Positions 53,841 to 63,129 of a stretch of DNA of 64,000 nucleotides are shown in pieces (the stretch's first letter is position 1; each line of letters begins with the position of its first letter). Both the position numbers and the translations under genes were made by a program. Source of the DNA: Gemmatimonadota bacterium (GTDB lineage Bacteria; JAAXHH01); contig VXMB01000014.1 in assembly GCA_009841265.1 (NCBI GenBank), positions 603,490-667,489 on the forward strand, in the 5' to 3' direction. The notes under the pieces were generated by a model that did no database searches, was not told the DNA's origin, and saw nothing but the letters and a program-made list of their open reading frames with translations.

Positions 53841-56615
53841 ATGCGCCTGGCAAGTGTATTGTTGGTCCTGGTCATGACGGCGGTCCCGGTGGCGGCGCAG
53901 GAAACGGGCAGCCTGACCGGCAGGATCGCTTCGGAGAGCGGGGTGTCGCTCTTCGGCGCCAACGTCGTGGTCAAGAGCCCTGTGATCGAAGGACTGCGGG
54001 GATCGACGAGCGACAGCCGGGGCATGTACCGCGTAGACGGACTTCCCGCCGGGGAGTACGAGGTCACCGTTACTTTCCTGGGTTACGTGTCGGACACCGC
54101 GACCGGGGTCCTGGTTCAACGCGGCGCGCGCACGGAACGGGATTTCGTCCTGGCCGCTACGGCGCTCGTGGGCCAGGAGATCGTGGTTTCGGCTTCCCGC
54201 AAGCAGGAGAAAGCGCTGGACGCCCCGGCGTCCGTCGAAGTGGTCGAGATGAAGGACATCCGGGACTCCCAGGCGCTGTCCGTCGACGAACACATCAAAA
54301 ACCTCAGTGGCGTGGACCACGCGAAGACGGGCATCGTACAGGCCAGCACGGTGATCCGCGGTTTCAACGAAGCGCTGTCGGGCCTCCTGCTCACGATGGT
54401 GGACAACCGCCTCGCGCGGATCCCGTCGCTGCGGATCAATTCCTTCCACATCATACCCATCACCAGCGAGGACATCGAACGGATAGAAATCGTCCGCGGT
54501 CCCGGTTCGGCGCTCTACGGCCCCAACAGCTCCAACGGCGTGATGCACATCATTTCCCGGTCCCCCTTCGGATCGGAAGGCAACTTCGTGTCCCTCTCCG
54601 GAGGGGAACGCGGCCTGCGGAAGGCGTCCTTCCGCCATGCCAGCAGCTTAAACGACATGATCGGGCTCAAGATTTCGGGGAAATACCTGAAGGCCCGGGA
54701 CTGGGAACACCACGATCCCGCCGAGGTCGTGCCGCGCAACCTCGACGTCGGGGGCCAGTACGGAGAGATCAGGGTCGACGTCCGTCCTTCGGAGGACCTG
54801 ACGTTCATCGGTTCGGCAGGATATTCCAAGAGCTCCAGCATCCAGATGACCGGGCAGGGCTCGGCCCAGGGCAGGGACTGGGTGTACAGCTATCTCCAGG
54901 GCCGCATGCAGTACAGGGGCTGGTTCGGCCAGTTCTTCTACAACAAGAGCGACGCGGGGGCTACCCAGTTGCTGCGTACCGGCGACGGCGTGGTGGACAA
55001 GTCGTCGTTGACCGTGATGCAACTGCAGAACTCCTCGGATATCGGCCTGCGCCAGCAGTTCATCTACGGCGTGGACCTGCTGCTGACCCGTCCGCGGACC
55101 GGAGGGACCATACACGGCGCCTACGAGGACGATGACGACACCGACGAATTCGGGGTCTACCTCCAGAGCGAGACCCGGTTCACCGACCAGGTGAGCCTGA
55201 TGCTCGCAGGCCGCCTCGACCGGCACAGCAGGCTGGACAACCCTGTATTCTCACCACGCGCGGCCGTAGTGATGAAACCCAATCCGGAAAACACGTTCAG
55301 AGTCACCTACAATCGGGCGTTCAATACGCCCACGGTTACCACGATGTCGCTAGACATCAGGGCGGTTGTCGACGCGTTCGAATTCGGCGACTTTTTCGGA
55401 GGGCTGGGCCTGGGTCCGGACAACTCCATCGACATCCGGTCGTACGGCGCGCGCAATCCTTTTACCTTCCGCCGCGACGAGAGCGGCCGGCCCATGTACC
55501 GGTCGCCCTTCGCCATCACGGCCGGGCTTTCCAGGGATACCTACCTGCGCCTCGACGATCCGGACGCGAACAACCTGCTGTGGAGTGCCGCAAGGGAACT
55601 CGTGGTCGCGGAGTTGATCCAGCAACTGGGTAACGACAGCGGCGGCCTGGTCACGCCCGAACTGGCTGCCCAGTTCACCGGCGTGATACCCGAGCGTCTC
55701 CACGGCCTGACGAACAGCCTGCAACTGCTCAACCCCGAAACGCAGGGATTCGATCCGTACGACGTCTCGGCGGTCCAGGACATCGACAAGATCCGGCCGA
55801 CCATCTCGCAGACCCTCGAGTTCGGGTACAAGGGCATTGTTCGGAACAAGCTGGTGCTCGCGGCCGATTTCTACCGCACGCAGATGAACGACTACACCCT
55901 GCCGCTCTGGATCTTCACGCCCTCGGTGTTTCTCGACGAAGGTTCCATCCGAAGTGCCTTGAACCAGGGCATCGCCGACTACCTGGCGGACCCCGCGAAC
56001 GCGCAGCTGGCCGGCCTGGTCACCTTGCTCGACCAGCCGGCGCTCGGCGGCAACGGGAACGGCGACCACGCCGATGAGATAAACGGATACGTCGACCAGA
56101 TCGCGGACGGCGCCGCGATGATTCCCTTCGGTACCGTTACGCCCGAGCAGGCATCCGACCCGACGGCCGTCGCCCTGACCTACCGGAATTTCGGCGACGT
56201 CACGGTCTACGGCGCCGACCTGGGGTTATCCTGGTTCCCCAACCGGTCGTGGCACATAACGGGCAGTTACTCGTATATACACCGGAACCTGTTCGAGAAC
56301 GTGGAGAACCTCGGAGACGTCCCCTTGAATTCCCCGAAGCACAAGTTCAGCGGAGGCGTTACGTACCGCCCCTCCGGGATGCCCCTGACCCTGGGCGGCA
56401 AGATCAGTTACCGCGGTTCCTTCCCGATGCTGGACGGCGTCTATGCGGGTCCCGTTGACGCCTACGCCGTGGTGGACGCCAACGCCGCCTACCAGTTCTC
56501 CGCGATCACCTTCAGCGTGGAAGCCAGCAACCTGCTGAACACGAAGTACCGCGCCTTCGTCGGCGCTCCGGAAATCGGTCGGCTGCTTTCCGCGGGCGTG
56601 GCCGTGCGGTTCTGA
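53841..56615 (+). CDS. TonB-dependent receptor with carboxypeptidase-regulatory-like domain (paralogue 2)
   Basis: A 924-residue paralogue of the preceding receptor, similar along its whole length (for example ETGSLTGRIASESG, VVSASRKQEKALDAPAS, IERIEIVRGPGSALYGPN, and a matching AGVAVRF end). Differences cluster in extracellular loops, notably the segment corresponding to the Ala/Gln-rich loop of paralogue 1, so the ligands probably differ. Start at ATG 53841 after AGGAAGGAA; signal peptide about 1-20. Probably arose by tandem duplication. Confidence 0.93.
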   Translation: MRLASVLLVLVMTAVPVAAQETGSLTGRIASESGVSLFGANVVVKSPVIEGLRGSTSDSRGMYRVDGLPAGEYEVTVTFLGYVSDTATGVLVQRGARTERDFVLAATALVGQEIVVSASRKQEKALDAPASVEVVEMKDIRDSQALSVDEHIKNLSGVDHAKTGIVQASTVIRGFNEALSGLLLTMVDNRLARIPSLRINSFHIIPITSEDIERIEIVRGPGSALYGPNSSNGVMHIISRSPFGSEGNFVSLSGGERGLRKASFRHASSLNDMIGLKISGKYLKARDWEHHDPAEVVPRNLDVGGQYGEIRVDVRPSEDLTFIGSAGYSKSSSIQMTGQGSAQGRDWVYSYLQGRMQYRGWFGQFFYNKSDAGATQLLRTGDGVVDKSSLTVMQLQNSSDIGLRQQFIYGVDLLLTRPRTGGTIHGAYEDDDDTDEFGVYLQSETRFTDQVSLMLAGRLDRHSRLDNPVFSPRAAVVMKPNPENTFRVTYNRAFNTPTVTTMSLDIRAVVDAFEFGDFFGGLGLGPDNSIDIRSYGARNPFTFRRDESGRPMYRSPFAITAGLSRDTYLRLDDPDANNLLWSAARELVVAELIQQLGNDSGGLVTPELAAQFTGVIPERLHGLTNSLQLLNPETQGFDPYDVSAVQDIDKIRPTISQTLEFGYKGIVRNKLVLAADFYRTQMNDYTLPLWIFTPSVFLDEGSIRSALNQGIADYLADPANAQLAGLVTLLDQPALGGNGNGDHADEINGYVDQIADGAAMIPFGTVTPEQASDPTAVALTYRNFGDVTVYGADLGLSWFPNRSWHITGSYSYIHRNLFENVENLGDVPLNSPKHKFSGGVTYRPSGMPLTLGGKISYRGSFPMLDGVYAGPVDAYAVVDANAAYQFSAITFSVEASNLLNTKYRAFVGAPEIGRLLSAGVAVRF

Positions 56616-56661
56616 TCCACTTCCATTAAATCGAAACTATATTCGGGGTTTTTCGTGCAAT

Positions 56662-56735
56662 CCAATATGGACTTTGGACGCGCGCGGTAAGGCCTTCGTC
56701 CGGTGCGCGGGACGCGGGGTCCTGTCCAATATTGG
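56662..56735. promoter_or_regulatory. Paired CCAATAT elements upstream of a promoter
   Basis: CCAATATGG (56662-56670) and the perfect palindrome CCAATATTGG (56726-56735). The second abuts the -35 at 56737, a plausible regulator site for the peptidase-propeller-barrel gene. Confidence 0.4.
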
Positions 56736-56736
56736 C

Positions 56737-56765
56737 TTGACACGGAGTGCGGCCGACCGTATGAT
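56737..56765 (+). promoter_or_regulatory. Promoter of the peptidase-propeller-barrel gene
   Basis: TTGACA (56737-56742), 17-bp spacer, TATGAT (56760-56765). The predicted start near 56772 leaves a leader of about 20 bases carrying AAGGAGA. Confidence 0.65.
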
Positions 56766-56790
56766 GTGTCCATCCTCAAGGAGACCGAAA

Positions 56791-59700
56791 ATGCCACATC
56801 GGTTGCGGTATATACTGGCGATTCTGTGCCTGCTGGCCACGCCTGCGGACGCGCTCGCGCAGGGAGAATACTTCGGTCGGAACAAGGTCCAGTACCGCGA
56901 CTTCAAGTGGGAAATCATCACCACGCCCCACTTCGAAATCTACTACTACCAGGGAGAGGAAGAGGCCGCCTACGATGCCGCCCGGATGGCGGAGCGTTCG
57001 TATAACCGCCTGAGCCGTATCCTGCAGCACCGGTTCAGCAACAAGATCCCGATCATCCTGTACGCCTCCCATACCGATTTCCAGCAGACCAACGTCCTGC
57101 CCGGCTTTATCAGCGAGGGCACCGGCGGCGTGACGGAGTTTAACAAGAACCGCATACTGCTGCCCTTCACGGGATCCTACGCGGAACTGGAACACGTACT
57201 CACCCACGAACTCGTTCACGCCTTCCAGGGAGACGTGATCTACGGCGCGGGCCCGGGGGTCTCCATCCTGAATCCCATGGCCTTCGTCGCCCCGCTGTGG
57301 TTCATGGAGGGCATGGCCGAATACCTGTCGCTCGGCCGCATCGACGCCTATACCCACATGTGGCTGCGCGACGCGGCGCTGCAGGGCTATCTGCCCCCGA
57401 CCATCCCCGCCATGGACTACAGTTTCGGCGTCTACCGGTTCGGCCAGGCGCTGTTCGCCTACATCGGCGACCGGTATGGAGATCGGAAGATCGGCGAGAT
57501 ACTCCGCAAGACCGCCCGCATGCGGAACGTGAACGAAGCCTTCCGCTCGTCCATCGGCAAGGACATCGAAAGGCTGTCCGACGAGTGGAACGAGCATGTG
57601 CGCAAGACCTATCTGCCGCAGATCGAGGATTACGAAAAGCCGCAGGCCTTCGCCCGTCAGCTGACCGACGTCCGGGAATCCAGGGCGGGCCTGCATCTCG
57701 CCCCGGCGATTTCACCGCGGGGCGACAAGCTGGTCTTCATTTCCAACCGGAGCCTGTACAACGATATCTACCTGGCCTCCGCCATCAACGGCGAGATCAT
57801 CTCCAAGTTGGTCGAAGGCGAGCGCTCGGCCGATTTCGAGTCCCTCCGGTTCTTTTCCACGTCCATTTCCTGGTCGCCCGATGAGCAGTACATCGCCTTC
57901 CCGGCCAAGGTGGGGGCGCGGGACGCCCTGTATATAATGGACGTCAGAAGGAAGAAGGTGATCCGGCGCATCAAGGTCAACCTCGACGGCGCCACGTCGC
58001 CGAGCTGGTCGCCGGACGGCAGCAAGCTGGTCTTCGTCGGGCTCCAGGGAGGGCAGTCCGACCTGTACGTGGTGGATGCCGAGGGCGGGAGCCTGAAGGC
58101 CCTTACCCGGGACCGGTACACGGACCGGGACCCCGTATGGTCGCCGGACGGCAGGACGATCGCCTTTTCCACGGACCGGGGCGTCGTGACCGATTTCCGA
58201 ACGCTCACCTTCGGATACCAGCAGCTGGCGCTGTATGACCTGGAAACGGGAGAGGTCGAGAAGATCCCGGACCAGATCGGCAAGAGCATTTCACCGCAGT
58301 GGTCGGCGGACGGCAGCAAAATCGCGTTTATTTCCAATCGCACCGGCGTGTCCAACATATTCATCCGGGACATGGAGAACGGCGAGACCTACCAGATCAC
58401 CAACGTACTGACCGGGGTGACCAATGTAACCGCCGCCGGTCCCGCCATCAGCTGGGCGCAGAAGTCGGACCGCCTGGTCTTCTCCGCCCTGTCCTGGGGG
58501 GGGTTCGACCTGTTTGCCATCAGCGACCCGGTGTCGTTGATGAAGGAACCTTACGACCACGAAAAGGCGGCGAAGCCCGGTGCGTCGCCCGATGCGCAGC
58601 AACTGGCGCCGCCCTTGAGAACCGAACCGCCGGAAGAAATCGCTTCCACGGACGTGGAAAGATCATTGGAAGAAACCGCTATCGGGGACGCGGAGGGTAC
58701 TTCGCCGGCAGTGACGGAGGACGCCGCGCCATCCACTTCGCCGGACGCCTCATCCGAGGCGGGACAACCGGCCGGGAACCCGGAACGGGAAAAGGTGACC
58801 ACGATCCAGACCGTGCTTACCGCGCCGCCGGACACGACGTCCGCCGCGGAGTCCGCTGAGGAGTCGGCCGCGCCCGGGGAGATGCCCGGATCGCCGACGG
58901 GTTCCGACCTCCTGGAGACGCCGCAGTTCCCGTTCGGGCCCATAGCCGGGGGCATCGGTCCTGCGGGCGAGTTGCCGGATACCACCGCGTGGACCGACGG
59001 TACGTTCACGAAAAGGAAATACTCCCCCAAATTCGGGCTGGACTACCTGGGGGGGAACGCCGGGTACTCCACGCACGTCGGACTCGTGGGCAGTTCCGTC
59101 CTTTCCTTCAGCGACATACTGAACAACCACAAGATACTCGTCGGTGCCAACGTTTTCGGATCCCTGACGGACGCGAACCTGCTGCTCCAGTACACCAATC
59201 TGACACGGCGCGTCAACTGGAGCGTGGCGGCATTCCAGTTCAGCTACGACCTGCTCCGCGGCTACCAGAGTCCCTGGGTTTCCCAGGTGACCACCCAGAT
59301 CAACCGCGGCGTCCAGTTCTACCTGAGCCGTCCTTTCAGCAAGTTCAACCGGTTCGAACTGGGGGTCCAGGGCGTCAACCGATCCCGTGAACTGGTGGAC
59401 GTCAGTTTCAATTACTTCGGCATCCGGCGGACCAGGCGGGGTAGCCTGGGAAGCGTCAACTTCATCCAGCCCACCGCCGCCCTGGTCACGGATCACACGC
59501 TGTACGGACCAACCGGCCCGATCGCCGGCGCCCGTGGCCGCGTCGAAGTGACGCCGACTTTCGGCGAGTTGCAGTTCACGCGGGTCTTCGTCGACTACCG
59601 CGCCTACTACAACGTCCTGCAGCGTTACGCCTTCGCCTTCCGCCTGTACGGACTGAGCAGCGACGGGCGGGACCAGGAACTGTATCCATTCGGCGGTCCT

Positions 59701-60231
59701 TTCAACTTCCGCGGGGCGGACTACTGGTCCGTCTGGGGGAGCAAGGTCGCGCTGGTCAACGCCGAGTTCCGGTTCCCCCTGATCGAGGTCCTCGCCTTCG
59801 GCTGGCCGCTGCCGCTGGCCTTTCAGCAGATCCGCGGTTCGTTGTTCGTGGACGCGGGCGCCACCTGGGACCAGACCACCAGTTCCACTCAGGCCAACCA
59901 GTATGCCGGCTATCCCAACGTGGGCCAATTCGTCGACGGCGGCCTGGTGCGGGACAACGGCCTGGGGCCGCGCACGATGGAAGAGCTGTCGGGCGGGCCG
60001 CTCGCGGTGGCCTACGGCATCGGCATGCGCTCGCGTGTCGGCTTCCTGATCCTGAAGTTCGATATCGCCCGACAATTCGACCTGGGAAGACGGCCTGCAT
60101 GGTACAACAACGAAAACCTGGCCAATGTTCCCCGTGGGCTTGAGTCCGAGTTCCCGGGCACGCGTTCGTACCGGCTGAGGCATGCGCTGAACGACACCCA
60201 GTTCTTCTTTACGATAGGAGCCGATTTCTAG
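56791..60231 (+). CDS. Peptidase-MA-like, beta-propeller and Omp85-type barrel protein
   Basis: A 1146-residue protein with signal peptide about 1-24. Residues about 35-300 form a gluzincin metallopeptidase-like domain: HELVH (139-143) and a probable third ligand Glu173 in WFMEGMAEY. Then TolB-like WD40 beta-propeller repeats (about 300-600; ISWSPDEQYIAF, PSWSPDGSKLVF, PVWSPDGRTIAF). A disordered Ser/Pro/Glu linker (about 600-750) leads to a C-terminal surface-antigen/BamA-like barrel (about 760-1146). AAGGAGA fixes the start at ATG 56791. Likely a self-displayed or secreted surface peptidase; inference. Confidence 0.85.
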   Translation: MPHRLRYILAILCLLATPADALAQGEYFGRNKVQYRDFKWEIITTPHFEIYYYQGEEEAAYDAARMAERSYNRLSRILQHRFSNKIPIILYASHTDFQQTNVLPGFISEGTGGVTEFNKNRILLPFTGSYAELEHVLTHELVHAFQGDVIYGAGPGVSILNPMAFVAPLWFMEGMAEYLSLGRIDAYTHMWLRDAALQGYLPPTIPAMDYSFGVYRFGQALFAYIGDRYGDRKIGEILRKTARMRNVNEAFRSSIGKDIERLSDEWNEHVRKTYLPQIEDYEKPQAFARQLTDVRESRAGLHLAPAISPRGDKLVFISNRSLYNDIYLASAINGEIISKLVEGERSADFESLRFFSTSISWSPDEQYIAFPAKVGARDALYIMDVRRKKVIRRIKVNLDGATSPSWSPDGSKLVFVGLQGGQSDLYVVDAEGGSLKALTRDRYTDRDPVWSPDGRTIAFSTDRGVVTDFRTLTFGYQQLALYDLETGEVEKIPDQIGKSISPQWSADGSKIAFISNRTGVSNIFIRDMENGETYQITNVLTGVTNVTAAGPAISWAQKSDRLVFSALSWGGFDLFAISDPVSLMKEPYDHEKAAKPGASPDAQQLAPPLRTEPPEEIASTDVERSLEETAIGDAEGTSPAVTEDAAPSTSPDASSEAGQPAGNPEREKVTTIQTVLTAPPDTTSAAESAEESAAPGEMPGSPTGSDLLETPQFPFGPIAGGIGPAGELPDTTAWTDGTFTKRKYSPKFGLDYLGGNAGYSTHVGLVGSSVLSFSDILNNHKILVGANVFGSLTDANLLLQYTNLTRRVNWSVAAFQFSYDLLRGYQSPWVSQVTTQINRGVQFYLSRPFSKFNRFELGVQGVNRSRELVDVSFNYFGIRRTRRGSLGSVNFIQPTAALVTDHTLYGPTGPIAGARGRVEVTPTFGELQFTRVFVDYRAYYNVLQRYAFAFRLYGLSSDGRDQELYPFGGPFNFRGADYWSVWGSKVALVNAEFRFPLIEVLAFGWPLPLAFQQIRGSLFVDAGATWDQTTSSTQANQYAGYPNVGQFVDGGLVRDNGLGPRTMEELSGGPLAVAYGIGMRSRVGFLILKFDIARQFDLGRRPAWYNNENLANVPRGLESEFPGTRSYRLRHALNDTQFFFTIGADF

Positions 60232-60245
60232 GACGCTCCTCGCGT

Positions 60246-60263
60246 ACCGGCCGGCCGGCCGGT
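60246..60263. terminator. GC palindrome after the barrel gene
   Basis: ACCGGCCGGCCGGCCGGT is fully self-complementary, 15 bases after the stop, followed by TT only. Might aid termination. Confidence 0.3.
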
Positions 60264-60315
60264 TTATCCCTCGTTGGTTCACCTTTGACTGAACGTGGAG
60301 ATACGGCAGGTATAC

Positions 60316-61248
60316 ATGCATACGTCAGAAGAGATCACGGCCTTAAGGGAGCAACACTATAACGCCACGTTGACCGAAATCCAGGAACTGAACCCCGAAC
60401 TTTGGATCATCCGGGTGAAACCGGACGAAGAACTTCCGCCGTACAAGCCCGGACAGTACACCACGCTCGGCCTGGGCGACTGGGAACCCACCAACGATCC
60501 CGAACATAACGAAGACGTTAACGAGAACCTCAAGACTAAGCTCGTCCGCCGCGCCTACTCCATGTCATTTCCCATGTACGAGGACGATCCCCGCCAATTG
60601 ATGGATCCGGCGGACATGGACTACTACGAGTTCTACATCACGCTCGTGGCCCGCGACGGCGAGGAAGGCCAGGACCCCTCCCTCACGCCGAGGCTGTGGA
60701 TGCTGAAGGAAGGCGACCGCCTCTGGATGGGTCCGAAGGTGACCGGCCATTACACCCTTGAACACGTTGGTCCGGACGACCAGGTCATCTTCGCCGCGAC
60801 CGGCACCGGCGAGGCGCCCCACAACTGCATGATCGCCGAACTGATGCGCAACGGCCACGGACCGGAGATCATTTCGGTGGTGTGCGTGCGATACGCCCGG
60901 GACCTGGGTTACCAATCCACCAACGAACGCCTGGAACACCTGCATCCAAACTACCATTACATCACGCTGACCACCCGGGAAGCCCACAACCTCAACCGCA
61001 AGGTGTATATACAGGATCTGGTAAGGACCGGGGAAATGGAGGAGCAGACCGGTATCGTCCTGGATCCTGTAAGGACCCACGTGTACATCTGCGGAAACCC
61101 CGACATGATCGGCGTGCCCAACTATACCAGGGAGGGCGACAAGTCGTACCCCTCGCCCACCGGGATGGTGGAGCTACTCGAATCCCGTGGATTCAAGGCG
61201 GATCATCGCAGGGACAAGGGCAACATTCACTTCGAAGAATACTGGTAG
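60316..61248 (+). CDS. Ferredoxin-NADP reductase
   Basis: A 310-residue FNR of the bacterial type. FAD-binding: YKPGQYTTLGL and RRAYSMSFP; NADP domain: FAATGTGEAPHNCM and YICGNPDMIG. C-terminus ends HFEEYW with an aromatic residue near the flavin. It moves electrons between NADPH and ferredoxin or flavodoxin. Start at ATG 60316; a GTG at 60295 is in frame. Not evidently part of the neighbouring receptor unit. Confidence 0.9.
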   Translation: MHTSEEITALREQHYNATLTEIQELNPELWIIRVKPDEELPPYKPGQYTTLGLGDWEPTNDPEHNEDVNENLKTKLVRRAYSMSFPMYEDDPRQLMDPADMDYYEFYITLVARDGEEGQDPSLTPRLWMLKEGDRLWMGPKVTGHYTLEHVGPDDQVIFAATGTGEAPHNCMIAELMRNGHGPEIISVVCVRYARDLGYQSTNERLEHLHPNYHYITLTTREAHNLNRKVYIQDLVRTGEMEEQTGIVLDPVRTHVYICGNPDMIGVPNYTREGDKSYPSPTGMVELLESRGFKADHRRDKGNIHFEEYW

Positions 61249-61309
61249 TCCACGGTCCGGTCCGCCGGGGCCGGAGGCAGGTCGCATCCTGAATGACGAA
61301 GAGGCCGCC

Positions 61310-62284
61310 ATGCAAACACTGACGCTGGATACGGAAGGCAATCCCGAGGTATCCAGCGGGCCCGTGCCGGCCTGCAACGACGAGGACGTACTGGTCAAGG
61401 TCCGGGCATGCGTGCTGTCGCGCCGGAGTGCCGCAAATAACGGCGCCGATCCGCCATCAACCGCCAACGGCGCCCACGGGGCCATCAGCCGGAGCTTCAC
61501 GGGCGTCATCGAGTCCACCGGCCGGCGTGTGGATTCGCCTAGACGGCGCGTTGATTCGCTCGGCCGGGGCGACCGGGTCGTTGCCTGCCTTACCGATGGC
61601 GGCTTTTCGGAATACCGCAGCGTGCCTGCGAGCCAGGCCGTAAAGTTGCCGCACGGCGTCAGTTACGAAGAAGGCGCCATCGCCGGCCTGATGCCGACGG
61701 TACTCAAGGGCATGGAACGGGCCGACGTGAAGGGCAGCACCGTTTTCGTCTGCGGCCTGGGGACCACCGGGTTGCTGGGAACGCAGGTGGCGTCCATATC
61801 GGGCGCCGCGGCCGTGATCGCGTCGGACCTGCACGCGAAGCGCCTGCAGCGGGCGGCGGATACCGGCGCGGACACCCTGATCAATGCCTCTACGGAGGAC
61901 GTCCATCGCCGTGTCATGGACCGGACCGGCGGCCAGGGTGTGGACGTCTGCCTCGAATGCGCCGGCAGCGGGGCATCCTTTTCCCAGTGCGCAGCGGTAT
62001 TGCGGCCGGGCGGAAAGCTCGTCGTCCTGAAAGCCGATTCCCACTCCGTATCCATCGACATGCGGGAATGGTCGGAGCGGTCCCTGCAGCTGATCATGGG
62101 ACACGAACAGCCCTTCGAAACCCCCTACCTGGTGGACCGGGGGCTGAAACTCGTGGGCATCGGCGCCGTCAAGCTGCGTCCCCTGCTGACCCACGTATTC
62201 CCCGCCCATCGCGCCGCCGAAGCCCTTGAACTGATCGACGGCCACCCTGACCTGGCCGTCGAAGTCGCGCTGATATGGGGGTAG
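61310..62284 (+). CDS. MDR-family oxidoreductase lacking zinc ligands
   Basis: A 324-residue medium-chain dehydrogenase/reductase. The Rossmann fold (VFVCGLGTTGLLGTQVA) and GGQGVDVCLECAGSG are clear. The N-terminal catalytic zinc motif (usually GxCxSD) reads ACVLSRRSAANNG and the four-cysteine structural lobe is absent. It is therefore a zinc-free form or a degenerate one. An in-frame 21-bp duplication (61523-61564) gives RRVDSPRRRVDS where homologues have a short loop before GDRV. Substrate unknown. ATG 61310 chosen as the first that keeps the fold. Confidence 0.75.
   Translation: MQTLTLDTEGNPEVSSGPVPACNDEDVLVKVRACVLSRRSAANNGADPPSTANGAHGAISRSFTGVIESTGRRVDSPRRRVDSLGRGDRVVACLTDGGFSEYRSVPASQAVKLPHGVSYEEGAIAGLMPTVLKGMERADVKGSTVFVCGLGTTGLLGTQVASISGAAAVIASDLHAKRLQRAADTGADTLINASTEDVHRRVMDRTGGQGVDVCLECAGSGASFSQCAAVLRPGGKLVVLKADSHSVSIDMREWSERSLQLIMGHEQPFETPYLVDRGLKLVGIGAVKLRPLLTHVFPAHRAAEALELIDGHPDLAVEVALIWG
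61523..61564. repeat. 21-bp x 2 in-frame duplication
   Basis: Units 61523-61543 and 61544-61564, encoding (R)RVDSP and RRVDSL in the MDR gene. Confidence 0.7.
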
Positions 62285-62313
62285 GGATCGACAGGACCAG
62301 CGTCCTGTAGTGC

Positions 62314-62343
62314 TTGACACGTACGCATCCGTGTTCCAATTTT
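62314..62343 (+). promoter_or_regulatory. Possible promoter of the tolQ-tolR-tonB cluster
   Basis: Perfect TTGACA (62314-62319) with only a weak AT-rich -10 (AATTTT, 62338-62343, 18-bp spacing). Located between the MDR stop and the TTG start of the TolQ-like gene. Confidence 0.3.
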
Positions 62344-62394
62344 CAAGCCGCCGGTAAGGGGCCATGGGAACTGTCGAAAGGACCTGAACGCACT

Positions 62395-63129
62395 TTGTCA
62401 TCCGAAATCAGTATCCTGAATCTGATTCTGGATTCGGGCGCCGTCGCCAAGACCGTCATTGTCGTTCTCCTGATGTTCTCCATCGTTACATGGGCGATCA
62501 TGGCGGAGCGCTGGCGGTACTTTCGCCGGGCCCAGGCGCAGTCGGGGGAATTCCTCGCGTTCTTCCGGTCGGAGCGCAATTACAGACAGGTATACACCGC
62601 CGCCTCGAAGTTGCCGTTCAGTCCTGCTGCCGCGGTGTATCGCGAGGTCTACGAGAAGTACGCGCCGGCGTTTCCGCTTCCGGCCGCCGACGCGGGCCAG
62701 GCGGACCAGGCGGGCTCAGAGGTCCAGGCGGACCGGCCGAAGGAAGCCGGCCAGGACCTGGTGGAATCCGTCTATCGCGACCTGCGGCTGGCCGCTCACC
62801 GGGAACTGGCCCGGTTCGAACAACGGCTTCCCCTTCTGGCCACCGCCGGAAGCGTGTGCCCCTTTCTCGGCCTGTTCGGTACGGTGTGGGGCGTCATGAC
62901 CGCCTTTCTGGACATCAGCACCCAGGGCTCCACCAACATCGTGGTCGTGGCGCCCGGGATCGCGGAAGCCCTGATTACGACGATCGCGGGCCTGGCCGTG
63001 GCGATCCCGGCCATGGTGGCGTACAATTACTTCGTGCAGCGGTCGCGGGTGCTGGGCCTGGAACTCGAGGACCTGGCCACCGCGGTCCTGAACATCCTCC
63101 AGTTGCGGACCATCGCGGGTAGGCCATGA
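62395..63129 (+). CDS. TolQ/ExbB-family proton channel
   Basis: A 244-residue MotA/TolQ/ExbB protein. Three membrane helices at about 13-35 and two near the C-terminus. Pore signatures are LFGTVWGVM and the late GIAEALITTIAGLAVAIPAMVAYNYF. Start TTG at 62395 with AGGA about 12 bases before; later ATGs would delete the first helix. Between helix 1 and the core is an inserted Ala/Asp/Gln segment (about 95-115) encoded by GGACCAGGC-type repeats. It powers TonB or Tol at the inner membrane with TolR next door. Confidence 0.9.
   Translation: MSSEISILNLILDSGAVAKTVIVVLLMFSIVTWAIMAERWRYFRRAQAQSGEFLAFFRSERNYRQVYTAASKLPFSPAAAVYREVYEKYAPAFPLPAADAGQADQAGSEVQADRPKEAGQDLVESVYRDLRLAAHRELARFEQRLPLLATAGSVCPFLGLFGTVWGVMTAFLDISTQGSTNIVVVAPGIAEALITTIAGLAVAIPAMVAYNYFVQRSRVLGLELEDLATAVLNILQLRTIAGRP
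62694..62741. repeat. Imperfect 9-bp repeats in the TolQ-like gene
   Basis: GGGCCAGGC, GGACCAGGC (62703-62711) and related copies, giving Ala-Asp-Gln-Ala residues. Same nine-base core as in the sulfatase at 27693. Confidence 0.65.

Noticed and set aside
58750..60321. 523-codon minus-strand open frame
   Set aside because: Antisense to the barrel part of the peptidase-propeller protein; no motif.
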